64,000 nt of DNA, from assembly GCF_014696315.1 (NCBI RefSeq), contig NZ_JACJPX010000031.1:29659-93658 (forward strand). Reading direction: 5' to 3'. Origin of the DNA: Calothrix membranacea FACHB-236 (GTDB lineage Bacteria > Cyanobacteriota > Cyanobacteriia > Cyanobacteriales > Nostocaceae). The notes under the pieces were generated by a model. That model was not told where the DNA came from and ran no database searches. It saw only the letters and a list, made by a program, of their open reading frames with translations. Positions 9,455-18,990 of the stretch are shown here, in pieces. Each line of letters starts with the position of its first letter. Position 1 is the first letter of the stretch. Position numbers and translations under genes: made by a program.

Positions 9455-10591
9455 ATGAGGCTATGCTACCCCTCAATCTCTATATTTACCTTTTGTATAT
9501 GTCTGGGTTTGTACCAGAGTCCCGCGCAGCCTGCGCTACCTGAGTTCAACCCCAAAATCTTAATATTGGCACAAACTAGTGCCCCAAAAGTTGACCCACC
9601 ACCCCTGCTCAAACCCGGTAGTACAGGCCCGAATGTGCAGACTTTACAAACCCAATTAAAAGAGTTGGGACATTATAATGGTGCGGTTGATGGGCGGTTC
9701 ACAGAACCTACAAAAATCGCTGTATCTCAATTTCAAACAACACAGGGTTTGCTAGCAGACGGTATTGTTGGCAGTACAACTTGGAAAAAGCTGCAAGCAG
9801 CGATTGCTGCCAAACAACCAATTATTGACGCTCCTGTACCTACTTCCAAGCCCAGTGTTGAACCTCAGCCTAGTAAAAAAAATCTGATTTGGTGGTCTGT
9901 ATTAGGATTAGGGACTTTAGGAAATCTTGTAGCAGTTATTTATTGTCTGAGATGGTTGCATCAAGTCAAACAAATGCAAGAGTCTCAGGCTGCAACTAGC
10001 AATATCAAACCTGAAGCAGACAGACACAGAAGCATACCGCAGTTACCAGAATCAACCAACAATCCTGTATCTACGTCTAATTCGCCATCTGCTACACCAT
10101 CCACACCTAAATTGTTGCCAGCAGAAACTACTTCTCGTTTAGCGAAATTTAGTATAGTTGACGAATTAATGAATGATTTATATAGTGCTGATCCCGCAAA
10201 ACGGCACAAGGCGATTTGGGATTTAGGTCAGCAGGGAGATTCAAGAGCAATTGAGCCATTAGTAGACTTGATCATCGATGCAGATTCCCAGCAGCACAGC
10301 TTAATTTTGTCAGCGTTAGGGGAAATAGCTATTCGCACCTTCAAACCTATCAACCGTGCTTTAGCAATCTCAATGCAAAATCAAAATCCCCAAGTCAGGC
10401 AAAATGCCATCCGTGACTTAACTCGCGTGTATGACATGATGTCTCAAATTACCCCCATCCTGCGCCACGCTTTGGAAGATACCGATCCAGAAGTCCAGTC
10501 AACAGCAAGGTATGCACTGAACCAACTGAATCGCATCCGTGTTTTATCAGAGCAGGAAAGCTTACCAGAACAGCGGGAGAAGGATGTTTAG
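9455..10591 (+). CDS. peptidoglycan-binding and HEAT-repeat protein, membrane-anchored
   Basis: The 378-residue product begins with an N-terminal signal peptide or anchor (FTFCICLGLYQSPAQPA). A PG_binding_1 domain follows (GSTGPNVQTLQTQLKELGHYNGAVDGRF...GIVGSTTW, about residues 53-110), then a Pro/Ser-rich linker, a transmembrane helix (LIWWSVLGLGTLGNLVAVIYCL) and HEAT-like repeats in the C-terminal half (DEL...DPAKRHKAIWDLGQQGDSRAIEPLVDLI). The layout suggests a wall-binding domain outside and a protein-interaction scaffold inside the membrane. I start at ATG 9455; a TTG 18 bp upstream is in frame but adds nothing recognisable. Role unknown. Confidence 0.8.
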   Translation: MRLCYPSISIFTFCICLGLYQSPAQPALPEFNPKILILAQTSAPKVDPPPLLKPGSTGPNVQTLQTQLKELGHYNGAVDGRFTEPTKIAVSQFQTTQGLLADGIVGSTTWKKLQAAIAAKQPIIDAPVPTSKPSVEPQPSKKNLIWWSVLGLGTLGNLVAVIYCLRWLHQVKQMQESQAATSNIKPEADRHRSIPQLPESTNNPVSTSNSPSATPSTPKLLPAETTSRLAKFSIVDELMNDLYSADPAKRHKAIWDLGQQGDSRAIEPLVDLIIDADSQQHSLILSALGEIAIRTFKPINRALAISMQNQNPQVRQNAIRDLTRVYDMMSQITPILRHALEDTDPEVQSTARYALNQLNRIRVLSEQESLPEQREKDV

Positions 10592-10683
10592 GGGATTGGG
10601 GACTTGGCGAGGCAGGGAGCAGGGGGGCAGGGTGCAGGGTGCAGGGGGAAAATTATTAAGTCCAATTACCAATTATCTATTAC

Positions 10684-10711
10684 CAATGCCCAATGCCCCA
10701 TGCCCCATGCC
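10684..10711. repeat. heptamer STRR (CAATGCC/CCATGCC)x4
   Basis: Four perfect 7-bp units, CAATGCC CAATGCC CCATGCC CCATGCC, lie immediately past the 3' end of the minus-strand DUF2141 gene. Purine-rich GCAGGGT/GCAGGGG repeats sit just before (about 10612-10650). Such short tandem heptamers (STRR) are a known feature of Calothrix and Nostoc genomes. Confidence 0.75.
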
Positions 10712-10715
10712 CCAC

Positions 10716-11171
10716 CTATAAATATTTCAAATTTATTTTGATGTCGGTGTTGGGGCCTGCTAATACTATTGCTGCATCACCGAACTTAGGGGCCCTAGTG
10801 CTAACTTCAGGATTTTTGGAAAACCCAAAGCCTTCAGTTGGCATTCCCAAGCCGTTGCGATTCAAAATTAAGTCCTTATTTTGATCGTGCATAACTGCAA
10901 CGGCGTAACTACCTGCTTTGAGGTTTTCAAAGGTGAGCTTTACAGGAATGTCGGTAATATTGGTACACTGCCTTTGAATTACGCGATCGCGTTGATTGGG
11001 AAATCCTTGACTATTGGCAAAAATACTGGCGCAAACTTGTCCTTGTTTATTTTTTAAGCCATCAATTTCTACTGTCAGATTGCCGTTAAAATTTGCTCTG
11101 GCACTGAAAGACCAAGCTAAATTTCCTACGACTGCTAAGAGCAGCATACTAACTTTCATTCCTTTGAGCAT
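10716..11171 (-). CDS. secreted DUF2141 protein
   Basis: 151 aa with a cleavable signal peptide (MLLLAVVGNLAWSFSARA, cut near residue 26). The mature part matches DUF2141 in style: LTVEIDGLKNKQGQVCASIF at the front, then FENLKAGSYAVAVMHDQN and NGLGMPTEGFGFSKNPEV. It is a beta-rich extracytoplasmic domain of unknown function, common in cyanobacteria and Bacteroidetes. The gene stands alone on the minus strand and is divergent from the LD-carboxypeptidase gene, with a 99-bp intergenic space. Confidence 0.85.
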   Translation of the reverse strand: MLKGMKVSMLLLAVVGNLAWSFSARANFNGNLTVEIDGLKNKQGQVCASIFANSQGFPNQRDRVIQRQCTNITDIPVKLTFENLKAGSYAVAVMHDQNKDLILNRNGLGMPTEGFGFSKNPEVSTRAPKFGDAAIVLAGPNTDIKINLKYL

Positions 11172-11270
11172 AAAATTATTTCTGGCGAAAACAAATAAAA
11201 GGCTAATCTTTAGATTACCTTGTTATCTCTACAAAGGTAGTAATTTTTATTACTAGTAAATAAGTTATTT

Positions 11271-12179
11271 ATGCAAGCAAAAATTTTACCCCCGCCTCTC
11301 AAACCAGGTGATTTACTGCGTGTTATTGCTCCTAGTGGTGCTTTGCGAGAATTTGAGGCGTTCAACCAGAGTATCGAAATTTGGCGATCGCGCGGCTATC
11401 AAGTGGAAGTACCTGCAACAATCGGCTATAAATGGGGTTATTTAGCTGGGAAAGATGATCAGCGTCGCACTCAACTGGCATCTGCATGGGAAGATCCCAA
11501 TTGTCGAGGTATTCTCTGCGCTAGAGGCGGTTTTGGTAGTACCCGCGTTTTAGAAGATTGGCATTGGCAAGCTGGATTATCGCCTATACAAAATCCTAAG
11601 TGGTTAATTGGCTTTTCGGATATTACCGCGCTGTTATGGAGCCTTTATAACGAAGGGATTTCTAGCGTTCACGGCCCTGTATTAACAACTCTCGCTAAGG
11701 AGCCAGATTGGTCAATTGAGCGATTTTTCAATTTGCTGGAAGGTCGCCCTCTAGAACCGCTTAAGGGTAATGGTTGGGATGGCGGGATAGCTACGGGGAT
11801 TTTGCTACCTGGTAATCTTACTGTGGCAACTCATCTTTTTGCTACTTACTTAAAACCAGATTTCGACGGTGTTATTTTGGGATTTGAGGATGTTTCGGAA
11901 GCACCTTATCGCATTGATAGGATGTTGACGCAGTGGCGGTTAAGCGGTGCTTTATCAAAAGTTAAGGGAATTGCCTTGGGTAATTTTACAGGTTGCGAAC
12001 CTCCAGCAAATGTATCGAGTTTTAGCGTTGAGGAAGTATTGCGCGATCGCTTAGGTGATCTGGGGATTCCAATTGTGGCTGACTTACCCTTTGGTCACGA
12101 TAGTTGTAATGCGGCTTTGCCAGTTGGTGCCTTAGTAACTTTAGATGCCGACCAAGGAATATTAGCTATCAACAATTGA
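11271..12179 (+). CDS. LD-carboxypeptidase, peptidase family S66
   Basis: 302 aa, the normal length for the LdcA family. These serine peptidases remove the terminal D-Ala from tetrapeptide muropeptides during wall recycling. Visible features are the N-terminal PPPLKPGDLLRVIAPSG block, the nucleophile region GYLAGKDDQRRTQL...CARGGFGSTRVLEDW, GFSDITALLW with HGPV, and a C-terminal GFEDVSEAPYRIDRMLTQW followed by GHDSCNAALPVGA containing the catalytic-dyad His. There is no signal peptide, consistent with cytosolic recycling. With the AmpG-like permease and the amino-sugar kinase upstream it forms a loose, co-oriented recycling set. Confidence 0.92.
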   Translation: MQAKILPPPLKPGDLLRVIAPSGALREFEAFNQSIEIWRSRGYQVEVPATIGYKWGYLAGKDDQRRTQLASAWEDPNCRGILCARGGFGSTRVLEDWHWQAGLSPIQNPKWLIGFSDITALLWSLYNEGISSVHGPVLTTLAKEPDWSIERFFNLLEGRPLEPLKGNGWDGGIATGILLPGNLTVATHLFATYLKPDFDGVILGFEDVSEAPYRIDRMLTQWRLSGALSKVKGIALGNFTGCEPPANVSSFSVEEVLRDRLGDLGIPIVADLPFGHDSCNAALPVGALVTLDADQGILAINN

Positions 12180-12351
12180 CTATCACATTGAGTACTGATA
12201 ACTATAGATTGAGATAGATTCTGGTTTAAAGATTTGATAATTTACTGAAATCTAGAATCAGTATTATTACCCTGAGCAGAGAGTATTTTTTAATGCTAAC
12301 CTAACAACAGTTGTCAGCGCTTCTACCCTCTAATGTTTCGGTTATTTAAAA

Positions 12352-12381
12352 AAAGCCAATGGTATCTCGATCATTGGCTTT
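12352..12381 (-). terminator. rho-independent terminator for maf
   Basis: AAAGCCAATG (12352-12361) pairs with CATTGGCTTT (12372-12381). On the minus strand the stem is followed by a run of seven T residues. It lies 70 bp past the maf stop. Confidence 0.75.
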
Positions 12382-12451
12382 ACCTAAAGATTAGTGTTCA
12401 TCACTTCAGTTATTTAATCCCCTTGCTGCATGGTTGCAGATAAGGGTTTTC

Positions 12452-13048
12452 TCACGCTGACCAAAAATCAACAACCTTGTATCCCAGTTCGGCTAGCATA
12501 TGGCGCAGCAAGGGTAAACTCAGGCCGATGACGTTGCTGTGACAACCTTCAATTTTTTCCACAAAGAAGCTACCAAAACCTTCTATTGCAAAAGCACCAG
12601 CACATTTCAGCGGTTCACCTGTAGCCACATAAGCTTGAATATCGCGATCGCTCATTTTACCAAAGTAAACTCTAGTGACTTGGCATTTAACGACGGTGCG
12701 GTTTTGCGTTAAATCAATTAAGGTATGGCCAGTATACAAATCGCCAAAACTACCTTGCATAATTTTCCAGCGTGCGATCGCTTCGTCAACATTGGCTGGT
12801 TTACCATGAATCTCACCATTCAAAGCCAATACTGAATCACAACCCATAATCAAAGCCGATTCAAACTGGGGAACTACAGTTTCCGCCTTCCGCAGAGACA
12901 GAGTTTGCACCAATTGATTGGGATCGTTTAACTGGATTTGCGATTCATCAAAATCGCTAGGGGAAACTATTGGTTCAATCCCAACAGTTTGCAGCAAACG
13001 CCGTCGCGCTGGTGAAGCAGAAGCCAGAACAAATTGCGGAATTGTCAT
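12452..13048 (-). CDS. maf: Maf-family nucleoside triphosphate pyrophosphatase
   Basis: 198 aa. The family hydrolyses non-canonical or dTTP/UTP-type nucleotides to monophosphates and is linked to septum control. Signature [16 protein letters not shown] (residues 7-22), the Asp-containing [15 protein letters not shown] block and TGHTLIDL are all present. Cytosolic and full length. The family-typical DTVV is replaced by CDSV as in many cyanobacteria. Monocistronic on the minus strand with its own terminator at 12352-12381. Whether it acts on dTTP/UTP or m7GTP cannot be read from sequence alone. Confidence 0.93.
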   Translation of the reverse strand: MTIPQFVLASASPARRRLLQTVGIEPIVSPSDFDESQIQLNDPNQLVQTLSLRKAETVVPQFESALIMGCDSVLALNGEIHGKPANVDEAIARWKIMQGSFGDLYTGHTLIDLTQNRTVVKCQVTRVYFGKMSDRDIQAYVATGEPLKCAGAFAIEGFGSFFVEKIEGCHSNVIGLSLPLLRHMLAELGYKVVDFWSA

Positions 13049-13241
13049 AGAGACTTATAAATTATGAATATTAGAGTTGATGTTGACTGTTGACTGTTAA
13101 CTGTGAATCGTCAACAGTCAACAACTTGAAGTGGAATAATTTATTTTTTGAAGTTCCCTTGTCAATCAGTAAGAGTCCAAAATTCAAGGGATTTAACTCT
13201 GGACTCTCAACTTATGGCGAAATATATAAATGCGTAACAGC

Positions 13242-13787
13242 TTAATAAACTAAGAAAGAATTGACAACTTCTTCCATAGCAGATTTAACTTTTGTCCAGC
13301 GTTTTTCCGGAATCGAGGCGTTAAAAGTGAAAAGCTTACCTCGGCTGACGGCGACACTCGCAATGTTATGCCGTTCTTGCTTATTGGGCAATTTCACCTC
13401 ATATTCTAAAATGTAATATGTCTTACCGTCAGATTCTTTTTCAAAAGCATTGACTAATTCAGCAGTACGACCAGAGTTAGCAGGTGCAAGAGCAGCTTTA
13501 CCCAATTTATATCCTACTTCTGTGGGTGTTCCTAGTTCTACTAAAGATTTGCCCTCGGGAACAGGACTTATCACTACTGAGACATTTTCACTGAATTCAA
13601 TCAAATCATGAAATACCACATCAGGGCCGTTAGCTACTTTAACTTGCACCCAGCCGTTAGGATATGAGAACTCATAGCCATTAGCAGTATTTACAAAACT
13701 TTTGACTCCCGCAGCAGCCGCTACATCAGGATTATTCAGGCTGAAGGTTAATACCAATAGCAAAATGAATGCAATTCGTTTCCACAT
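13242..13787 (-). CDS. psbP: CyanoP, PsbP-like photosystem II protein
   Basis: 181 aa. CyanoP is a lumenal accessory protein of photosystem II assembly. Conserved family blocks are visible: GYEFSYPNGWVQVKVANGPDVVFHDL, ENVSVVISPV, LGTPTEVGYKLGKAALAP, YYILEYEVKLP and RHNIASVAVSRGKLFTFNASIPEKRW. The N-terminus is a signal peptide (FILLLVLTFSLNNPDVAAAA). I see no cysteine anywhere in the protein, so there is no lipobox, unlike CyanoP proteins described as lipoproteins. Monocistronic, transcribed leftward. Confidence 0.93.
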   Translation of the reverse strand: MWKRIAFILLLVLTFSLNNPDVAAAAGVKSFVNTANGYEFSYPNGWVQVKVANGPDVVFHDLIEFSENVSVVISPVPEGKSLVELGTPTEVGYKLGKAALAPANSGRTAELVNAFEKESDGKTYYILEYEVKLPNKQERHNIASVAVSRGKLFTFNASIPEKRWTKVKSAMEEVVNSFLVY

Positions 13788-14108
13788 TTTTTATAAATCC
13801 TTTGGCCTGGCAGCAAAATAAGCCAAGCACAATTTCTCATTGTCCCATCAACAGGGACGCTTAGGGCAATACCCATCCTGAAGAAATCAGAAGAGATAAA
13901 TTGGATATTTGTTAATAGCTGTTTTTAGGTAATCAAAAAATCCCTCTAAAATTTTTGAAAAAAATTACTATATATATCTATTCCCTTCTTTTCTTCTTCC
14001 CTGTCTCCTGTTCGCTCCCTACTCAAGTACTTTCATCAATCAGACGGGATTAAGATATAGGAATCCGATTTGATTTATGAAAAAATTTCAGCACGAAAGG
14101 TTGGCGCT

Positions 14109-14170
14109 GATGCGTTACGCTATCGCTAACACATCCTACGTGAACTTCAAAAATCAAATATGAGTTCTAT
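14109..14170. repeat. dispersed 62-bp repeat, copy 1
   Basis: Starts GATGCGTTACGCTATCGCT, passes through a CATCC(C)TAC word and ends ATATGAGTTCTATA. A copy with about six differences lies at 58935-58997. Both copies sit directly upstream of plus-strand genes of unknown function (14171 and 59066). Confidence 0.75.
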
Positions 14171-14797
14171 ATGTTGGTAAGTAACGAATTGCGCTGGTTT
14201 TATCCTGGTGAACTTCCAGAAAATATGAAGTTGTGGTTTCAACAGCATTGTTTGGTGAACCCATCACAGCCGCCAGAAGCAAGGGAAGATGTCTATCTCT
14301 ATTCGCCAGGATGTGATTATTTGGGAATTAAATTGCGTCAGGGAAGGCTAGAGGTGAAATGGCGACAAGCAGAACTTGGTGTTGTGTCTTTTGGCGATTT
14401 AATTACAGGTAAGGCTGAAAAATGGGGTAAATGGTTGTGTGAAGATGCGAATGCAGAAAGTTTTCAACCAGCAATGGTTTTAGGTAATCCGGTATGGGTA
14501 AGAGTCAAGAAAGTACGTTATTCCCAACTTTTTCAAGTGTTTGCTGATTATGCCATACAACCTGTTGCTACTAAACAACGTCTGGATAATGGTTGTAGTG
14601 TAGAAATTACTAATTTGGTAGTTGCAGAAAATGCTTGGTGGAGTATTGCTTTTGAAGCTTTTGGCGAAGATAGCTGTATTAGGGAAAATCTGCAAGCTAC
14701 AGCTAAATGGGTATTTCATACCGATCACAATTTTCCATTAGCAATCGCCAATTCTTACGCTTACCCTCATTGGCTAGAAGTGATCTCCCATTCCTAA
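14171..14797 (+). CDS. conserved hypothetical protein
   Basis: 208 aa, soluble, rich in Trp and aromatic residues. No signal peptide or membrane segment is visible. The alternating pattern of charged and hydrophobic strands (YLGIKLRQGRLEVKWRQAELG, WVRVKKVRYSQLF, SVEITNLVVAENAWWSIAFEAFG) recalls a CYTH-like beta barrel, but the ExExK motif is not evident, so I make no family claim. The start codon abuts a dispersed repeat that forms its whole leader. Its last four bases overlap the end of the convergent response regulator gene. Confidence 0.7.
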   Translation: MLVSNELRWFYPGELPENMKLWFQQHCLVNPSQPPEAREDVYLYSPGCDYLGIKLRQGRLEVKWRQAELGVVSFGDLITGKAEKWGKWLCEDANAESFQPAMVLGNPVWVRVKKVRYSQLFQVFADYAIQPVATKQRLDNGCSVEITNLVVAENAWWSIAFEAFGEDSCIRENLQATAKWVFHTDHNFPLAIANSYAYPHWLEVISHS

Positions 14798-15471
14798 ACT
14801 AAGCCGGAACGCAGCGCGACAACTGCAGCTTGTACGCGATCGTCTACTGCTAATTTATTCATGATCCCCCGGACATGAGTTTTTACGGTATTGGGACTGA
14901 GATAAAGTTTTTCGGCAATTTCTGGGTTACTCAATCCTTCAACCATCAATTTTAATACTTCTAACTCTCTTCCAGAGAGGTTAGCGGCGTTTCCCTTAAC
15001 GGTGGGGGGACGAAGATGTTCAATGACTCGCCGCGCAATTTGGGGATCGAGATAAGTTGCGCCATCAACAGCAGCTGCGATCGCACTCAGTAATCTTTCT
15101 ACACTGGCACCTTTGATACAATATGCATCGGCACCACTAGATAGCGCTGCAATAATTTCTGTCTCTGTTTGATGGGATGTCAGCATGACTACATGAGTAT
15201 CAGGTAATGCTGCTTTGATTTGCTGTGTCGCCGCAATCCCATCTAATCGCGGTAACCCAATATCCATGACTACCAAATCTGGTTTGAGTTTAAGTGCTGT
15301 TTGCACGCCTAAATAGCCATCTTCCGCTTGTCCAACTATCTCCAATTGGGGATGAACCATCAATGACTGTTCTAATCCCAATTGCATCATGGGATCATCT
15401 TCAACAATCAATACCCGCAACGGTGGCGCATCGGTTGGTAGATTTAAGAAAAAGCCATTATCTAAAGACAT
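14794..15471 (-). CDS. NarL/FixJ-family response regulator
   Basis: 225 aa. N-terminal receiver domain with acidic pair VEDDP, phospho-acceptor aspartate in LVVMDIGLP, then the Thr/Ser in VMLTSH and the conserved lysine in CIKGAS. The C-terminal LuxR-type helix-turn-helix reads GRELEVLKLMVEGLSNPEIAEKLYLSPNTVKTHVRGIMNKL. A complete transcription factor of the NarL type. No histidine kinase gene is adjacent, so its partner is elsewhere. Cyanobacteria carry many such orphans. It converges on the hypothetical gene at 14171 with a 4-bp overlap. Confidence 0.94.
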   Translation of the reverse strand: MSLDNGFFLNLPTDAPPLRVLIVEDDPMMQLGLEQSLMVHPQLEIVGQAEDGYLGVQTALKLKPDLVVMDIGLPRLDGIAATQQIKAALPDTHVVMLTSHQTETEIIAALSSGADAYCIKGASVERLLSAIAAAVDGATYLDPQIARRVIEHLRPPTVKGNAANLSGRELEVLKLMVEGLSNPEIAEKLYLSPNTVKTHVRGIMNKLAVDDRVQAAVVALRSGLV

Positions 15472-15624
15472 TGCGATCGCTCATACCATTTTGGATTTGA
15501 GATTTTTTGGTGTGAAACCATCTGTAACAATCATTTTTCAAATTGGTATTACCTCTTATAAGAGGGGTAAGGGAGCATGGGGAAAGGGGAATGGGTAATT
15601 GGTAATGGGTATTTGTTAGTTCTC

Positions 15625-15659
15625 CCCTGCTCCCTGCCCCCTGCCCCCTGCCCCCTGCT
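15625..15659. repeat. heptamer STRR (CCCTGCC)x5
   Basis: Five 7-bp units, CCCTGCT CCCTGCC CCCTGCC CCCTGCC CCCTGCT. They are followed by TCAGAAAGCGATAGTATATT, which recurs at 38826-38846 after a similar CTCCCTGCCCC run, so a longer composite repeat of about 60 bp is shared between 15630-15690 and 38811-38868. Confidence 0.75.
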
Positions 15660-15687
15660 CAGAAAGCGATAGTATATTGGAAGTCCC

Positions 15688-16662
15688 TTACTCTTCCACG
15701 CGATACCCCAACTCTGCTAAACTGACGCGAGACTGCCGCCATTTTGGTTGCACTTTGACGAACAGTTCTAGGTAAACTTTCCCCGCAATCAATTTTTGAA
15801 TTTGTTCGCGAGCTGCGCTACCAATGGCTTTGAGCATCGATCCACCTTTGCCAATGAGAATTCCTTTTTGAGAATCCCTTTCAACATTGATGGTGGCGAG
15901 TACGCGGGTAATACTGGGAGTTTCTTCTACCATGTCAATGGCGATCGCTACTGAATGGGGAACTTCCTCACGAGTTAATAACAAAATTTGCTCGCGGATT
16001 AATTCGCCCATAATAAAGCGTTCTGGTTGGTCAGTTACCAAGTCAGGGGGATAGTAATATGGCCCTGTCTCTAAATGTTCGATTAATAAGTTTTGCAGTT
16101 GTGGCAATCCCTCGCTAGTCTTGGCAGAAAATTTTACTGTTTGCCATTTATAAGACTCAGCCAAGTGTATATAACTATCATCTATCAACTGGGAATCTGT
16201 AGCTTGTTGGTCGATTTTATTCAAACCTAAAATTACTGGGGTTTGACTGCGACTCAGCAACTCAGCAATAAAGCGATCGCCTGCACCACAAGCTACAGAT
16301 GCATCTACTACAAATAGCACTACATCCACAGACTCAATTGCTATTTTGGCATTTTGCACCAGTACTTCTCCCAATTGATGATGGGGTTTATGAATTCCTG
16401 GTGTATCTACAAAAATTAGCTGTGCTTCTGGGGTGGTTAAAATCCCTCTTAAACGATTTCTTGTGGTTTGTGCTACTGGAGATGTAATGGCAACTTTTTG
16501 TCCTACTAACTGATTCATTAAAGTAGATTTACCGACATTAGGGCGACCGATAATGCCGATGAAGCCCGATTTAAATTCAGGAGGAGCCTGGGGAATCGAT
16601 ACTTCTCCTGAAAAAGAGAAGATGTGATTATCAATACTAGTCACCTTTAGCTCCACCGTCAT
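15688..16662 (-). CDS. era: GTPase Era
   Basis: 324 aa ribosome-assembly GTPase that binds the 3' end of 16S rRNA. G1 is GRPNVGKS (39-46), the G2 region is TTRNRLRG, G3 DTPGIH, G4 NKID and G5 SAKT. The C-terminal KH domain contains RDSQKGILIGKGGSMLKAIG. The first 30 residues are an extension compared with the roughly 300-residue E. coli Era, and a shorter start cannot be excluded. Transcribed leftward and followed by an STRR-rich spacer. Confidence 0.96.
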   Translation of the reverse strand: MTVELKVTSIDNHIFSFSGEVSIPQAPPEFKSGFIGIIGRPNVGKSTLMNQLVGQKVAITSPVAQTTRNRLRGILTTPEAQLIFVDTPGIHKPHHQLGEVLVQNAKIAIESVDVVLFVVDASVACGAGDRFIAELLSRSQTPVILGLNKIDQQATDSQLIDDSYIHLAESYKWQTVKFSAKTSEGLPQLQNLLIEHLETGPYYYPPDLVTDQPERFIMGELIREQILLLTREEVPHSVAIAIDMVEETPSITRVLATINVERDSQKGILIGKGGSMLKAIGSAAREQIQKLIAGKVYLELFVKVQPKWRQSRVSLAELGYRVEE

Positions 16663-17521
16663 AGTTGATTGTTGGGATAGATTGTTTTTTCAGCGAGATA
16701 CATAACAAACATAAAGATCACCCTGGCATTTTTTGGTGATTGCCTTTGCTTAAGTTTAATCTACTACTAAATATATTGTGTTCGCATGTCAAAAAATGAG
16801 ATGGAATCACAGCTAGTTAGATAAACTCTCTTTCTTTGAGGGTATTGATTTAATGATAACATTGTGCTGCAATTGTCTTTATTTTTGCCCAAAATACTTA
16901 ATTAATAGTCATTCCTGAGAATTTACCAACATACTCTTAGCGTTACTACCCTTAGCATTCAAAGAATTGCGAGCGTCGAAATTTACCCTATTAAGAAAAC
17001 GTAAAATAAATGATGTTTTTGATTTTAAAGTAAGCAAGATCAGATATTTCTAATCAATCACAATGTTTTATTTTTTGACTTAGTTAGTAACCTGGATAAA
17101 TTAGCTACTCACTTTAATTAGGTAAGATGCAATTGCTGACTAAAATTTTCAGGAATTTATTTTTTAGCACCTCCTAATTACATAGTTATCAATGCAATTC
17201 TGATTCTCATCATAGAACTATCCTGGTTTTAGCATCAGCGATCCAAATGATAATTATCCAAAAATTAATAAGTTGTTTTGTTAATTTACTTTTTTTTAGT
17301 AAAAACAAAAAAATTATACATTAAGCCTCTAGTCTTGGCTGCAAGCACACCATTTTAAAGAAAGAATTAATTCTTTATAAAGTTTTGGCAAATTTTTCTT
17401 TAATCGTAGTTAGATAATTGTGTCGGACGACCTCTTTATTGATATGAAGTTGAGATTTAGTAAGAGTTACTAAATCATCAGCTTCTTTCTGGTTGACTGT
17501 GGACTTTTGCCCTGAGATTAA
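16663..17521. other. 859-bp intergenic region, nothing recognised
   Basis: AT-rich and stop-dense in all frames. I find no tRNA, no strong terminator and no known repeat. It separates era from the alpha/beta hydrolase gene, both on the minus strand, so it contains the era promoter. Confidence 0.5.
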
Positions 17522-18418
17522 TTAATTCAACAAAGCCAAAAAGCGGCGAATTAACCCAATGGTCACCGCTGGTAGTTCTAACTGTGGTGTTAATCCCACA
17601 TCTTCTAGTTGTTGAAAAAATTTGATTGCTTGAGGGTTGATTTCAGCGAGGCGACGACCAATTTCTGGCCCAGTGAATTGCGATTTTTGCCCCCAAATAA
17701 TTGCTGTCGGGGTGGTTAGCTGATCAATAAACAGTGATAAATCAAAGCATAAATCACCACGGACAAAAGATAAGGCTGCATATTCAGCATTAGGTTGCTG
17801 TGCAGATTGTAAATAAGCATCAACTATTTCTTGATATACCCGGTTAGGTTGGGCAAATTGTCTTTGTTCTAAAAAACTGCGAATACCGTTACTGGTAGCC
17901 ACCCCGGTACTGTACAACAAGCGGTCAACCACAGGAATACTAACTAACTGAGCAAAGAAACTCCGAGAGTAGTCTTCACCAAAATCAGCCAGTCCGGCGG
18001 GAGTTGTGAGAATTAGCGATTTAAATAAATTAGGATGAGCGATCGCTACACGAATTGTCATTGCTGCGGTGAGGGAAGATGCGATCGCCGTTACCGGGCC
18101 TGTACAAGTCTGCTGTACAAACTCCTCAATTGTATTTAAATAATCTCCAATCTGATAATTCCGCGCTAGATGTTCAGATCTACCCCAACCGAGTAAGTCT
18201 GGTGCAATCACGCGATACTCATTAGCAAAAGCCGGATAAACTTTCGACCACTCATAAGCAGAAGATCCACCACCAAAGCCATGTAGAAACACCAAAGTTT
18301 CTTTTTCATCTTTTGCAGTCAAATCATCCTGCCAAAGAGAACTAGTGTTTGTATAGTACACTATCCTAGCGAGTGAGGTAATAATTGAACGTTGCTCAAA
18401 TCCTAGTGGTTGAAACAT
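17522..18418 (-). CDS. alpha/beta-fold hydrolase
   Basis: 298 aa. Oxyanion-region HGFGGGSSAYEW and the family motif VIAPDLLGWGRSE are clear. The nucleophile elbow, normally GxSxG, appears as AIASSLTAAMTI, with Ser in a non-standard A-x-S-S context. The acid and base candidates are less clear, since the usual C-terminal His is not obvious (FFQQLEDVGLTPQLELP). It resembles the cyanobacterial hydrolases annotated as chlorophyll- or lipid-ester hydrolase-like, but the atypical elbow and the unclear His leave activity uncertain. No signal peptide. Confidence 0.82.
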   Translation of the reverse strand: MFQPLGFEQRSIITSLARIVYYTNTSSLWQDDLTAKDEKETLVFLHGFGGGSSAYEWSKVYPAFANEYRVIAPDLLGWGRSEHLARNYQIGDYLNTIEEFVQQTCTGPVTAIASSLTAAMTIRVAIAHPNLFKSLILTTPAGLADFGEDYSRSFFAQLVSIPVVDRLLYSTGVATSNGIRSFLEQRQFAQPNRVYQEIVDAYLQSAQQPNAEYAALSFVRGDLCFDLSLFIDQLTTPTAIIWGQKSQFTGPEIGRRLAEINPQAIKFFQQLEDVGLTPQLELPAVTIGLIRRFLALLN

Positions 18419-18990
18419 AAGTATATTTTTCTTTACGGTTGTGTTTGCTTGGTCTAGATGACAGCCATGCCACTATAGAGTATTTATACTAAGTTGTGTT
18501 CACAGATAGCATCCAGAAATCGATATGTAGTGAACTTAAATTCTTCTGTTCATTTCTTTTTGATTCCTTGATCCCCTAATCCCTATCTCAGAGCGCAACT
18601 TTGTTTTACCTACTGGCTGTAAACTCCCTACTATTATCAGTGAAACTACTATTCTGAGACTTCTTACTAACGCCAGATTAAGTAGATGTAAAATTGCTGT
18701 ATTGTCTGTAAAGATATTGTGTTTTTTTTACACAAGTATTGCATGATATTTCCTTGTATTTACCGTCCCATCAGGATTTGAGTCAGTAGCAAGGATAACT
18801 GAGATTACAATTCTCTTAAGAATTTTGTATGGTAATCTATCAGAAAGATTACGGATAAATGAGAGCGTCAAGATTAGCATCAAAACGCTCATCAAGAACC
18901 ACTATTAATTCTAGTTTTGTACTTAGAAAAAATAGATGTTGATGAAATTACTAAATTGATTTTATATAAGTAACTGTAAAGTGGGGAGTT
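18419..18990. other. intergenic region, nothing recognised
   Basis: A 572-bp spacer between divergent genes (17522 minus, 18991 plus). It must hold both promoters, but I cannot point to convincing boxes. No repeats or RNA structures stand out. Confidence 0.45.
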
